IMG/VR virus record: IMGVR_UViG_3300017786_000080
Location: 1-30,492 of that record
Reading direction: 5' to 3' (one strand)
DNA length: 30,492 bases
Source: a virus
The notes beneath the pieces are model-generated. The model searched no databases and was not told the origin of the DNA. It was given only the letters and a program-made list of their open reading frames with translations. Within the stretch, counting starts at the first letter, position 1. Every line of letters starts with the position of its first letter. This document shows, piece by piece, positions 29,815 through 30,492 of this stretch. Both the position numbers and the translations under genes were made by a program.

Positions 29815-30492
29815 ATGTTAGAAAAAATAGAAGAATATTCAATAAAAGCATTAATATTATTTGGCACAATAATGTGGCCTATTATAATTTTAGTAGCAAT
29901 TTTTGGTTTAATATCGGATGTAATAGCTGATGATAATGTTATATCATTAGAACAGTCAGGTGATAACCTTGCATTAGGCGTAGATCAGATAGGTTATAAT
30001 AACGAAATTGTTATGTTAGATAATCAATCATACATAAATTCAACGAATTTAAATATGTATTTAGTACAGGTCAATGATTCTTCAGGACAAAATAAAATTG
30101 TATTTGACGAAGTAAGTGGTTCAGGTAACCAAATAAAACTGGCACAAGGCGTTGCATGGAATACTCTTGATTCTGATACGGATTTAACTTGGTGGTCAGA
30201 CAGTTATGAAGGTGGCGGGCATGAAATAGATATTACGCTATATGGTGATAATAATGATATGGCAGTTCAGCAAACAAATCAAGGGTCTACTACAGGTCAT
30301 AGTTTCGATTTACATTTAGATGGAGATGGTAATAAGGTTCAAGTCAAACAACAAAGCGATGGTGATAAGAATTTAAACTTAACAATATATAATGATTACA
30401 ATGATGTGTTTGTTCGCCAAAAAGGTAATAACGCAAGTCATAATGCTGATGTAACACTTGATGGTTTATATGGAACAAACTTAACATTAAAA
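29815..30492 (+). CDS. Second curlin-like repeat protein, truncated by window edge
   Basis: At least 226 aa, no stop before the right edge. An N-terminal hydrophobic segment (residues ~11-33, LILFGTIMWPIIILVAIFGL) serves as membrane anchor or long signal sequence, then VIADDNVISLEQSGDNLALG begins a set of at least five curlin-like repeats (GYNNEIVM, GSGNQIKLAQ, GDNNDMAVQQ, GDGNKVQVKQ, NDYNDVFVRQ). It resembles the first curlin-like gene in its opening (EQSGD..LDQ.GY.N). ATG 29815 overlaps TGA 29811-29813 closely. Confidence 0.75.
   Translation, partial: MLEKIEEYSIKALILFGTIMWPIIILVAIFGLISDVIADDNVISLEQSGDNLALGVDQIGYNNEIVMLDNQSYINSTNLNMYLVQVNDSSGQNKIVFDEVSGSGNQIKLAQGVAWNTLDSDTDLTWWSDSYEGGGHEIDITLYGDNNDMAVQQTNQGSTTGHSFDLHLDGDGNKVQVKQQSDGDKNLNLTIYNDYNDVFVRQKGNNASHNADVTLDGLYGTNLTLK

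Noticed and set aside
26565-30492. A CsgE-like gene in the curli-like cassette
   Set aside because: No gene here has a CsgE pattern; the FecR-like gene occupies that type of position but is unrelated. It could lie beyond the right edge.
1-30492. tRNA genes, CRISPR arrays, insertion sequences or an integrase
   Set aside because: I saw no cloverleaf, direct-repeat array, transposase or recombinase; repeats found are promoters and protein-coding curlin repeats.

Overview
The window is a stretch of an AT-rich, T4-like (myovirus) phage genome. Every gene I can support lies on the + strand. Genes are packed with TAATG or ATGA stop/start overlaps, and many products are under 100 aa. The core set is typical of marine T4-like phages: class Ia ribonucleotide reductase NrdA/NrdB with a glutaredoxin, T4-type RNase H, PhoH, a PD-(D/E)XK exonuclease, T4-type lysozyme, and many small cyanophage/pelagiphage-type conserved proteins. 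The strong AT bias, the absence of photosynthesis genes and a curli-like gene cluster suggest a pelagimyophage (a myophage of SAR11/Pelagibacter or relatives). The host is an inference from gene content only.

Layout. (1) 1-1037: small accessory genes. (2) 1053-10023: a late block opened by a TATAAATA late promoter. At least seven genes, plus one internal site, begin with a short leader of the form M-x-x-F-K-x..(L/I)xE followed by A or G. This resembles the T4 capsid-targeting sequence cut by the prohead protease. Leader-bearing products include a ligase-like nucleotidyltransferase, an adenylyl/cytidylyltransferase, a P-loop kinase and several small proteins, suggesting a set of enzymes packaged in the head and injected with the DNA. 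(3) 10028-11980: lysis block with an embedded i-/o-spanin pair, a class 3 lipase and a small membrane protein. (4) 12051-16366: nucleotide metabolism (NrdA, small basic protein, NrdB, glutaredoxin, zinc ribbon, GIY-YIG-like protein). (5) 16428-18269: RNase H cluster, closed by a hairpin terminator. (6) 18373-21628: PhoH/exonuclease cluster. (7) 21688-23391: HAD nucleotidase and small membrane proteins, one of them split by an in-frame TAG. (8) 23413-26587: a second late promoter, tail-type protein, minimal nucleotidyltransferase, lysozyme and two membrane/coiled-coil proteins. (9) 26565-30492: CsgF-like, CsgG-like, curlin-like, FecR-like and a second curlin-like gene that runs off the right edge.

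Regulation. Four intergenic sites share a near-identical host-type promoter (TTTAC(A/T), 17 nt, TATAAT with an upstream TATG); a fifth weaker copy lies at 1065. They head the nrdA, RNase H, 18373 and 21688 transcription units. The two intergenic TATAAATA boxes head the internal-protein block and the tail/lysis/curli block, consistent with late expression of both. The standout systems are the leader-tagged virion cargo and the curli-like secretion cassette.
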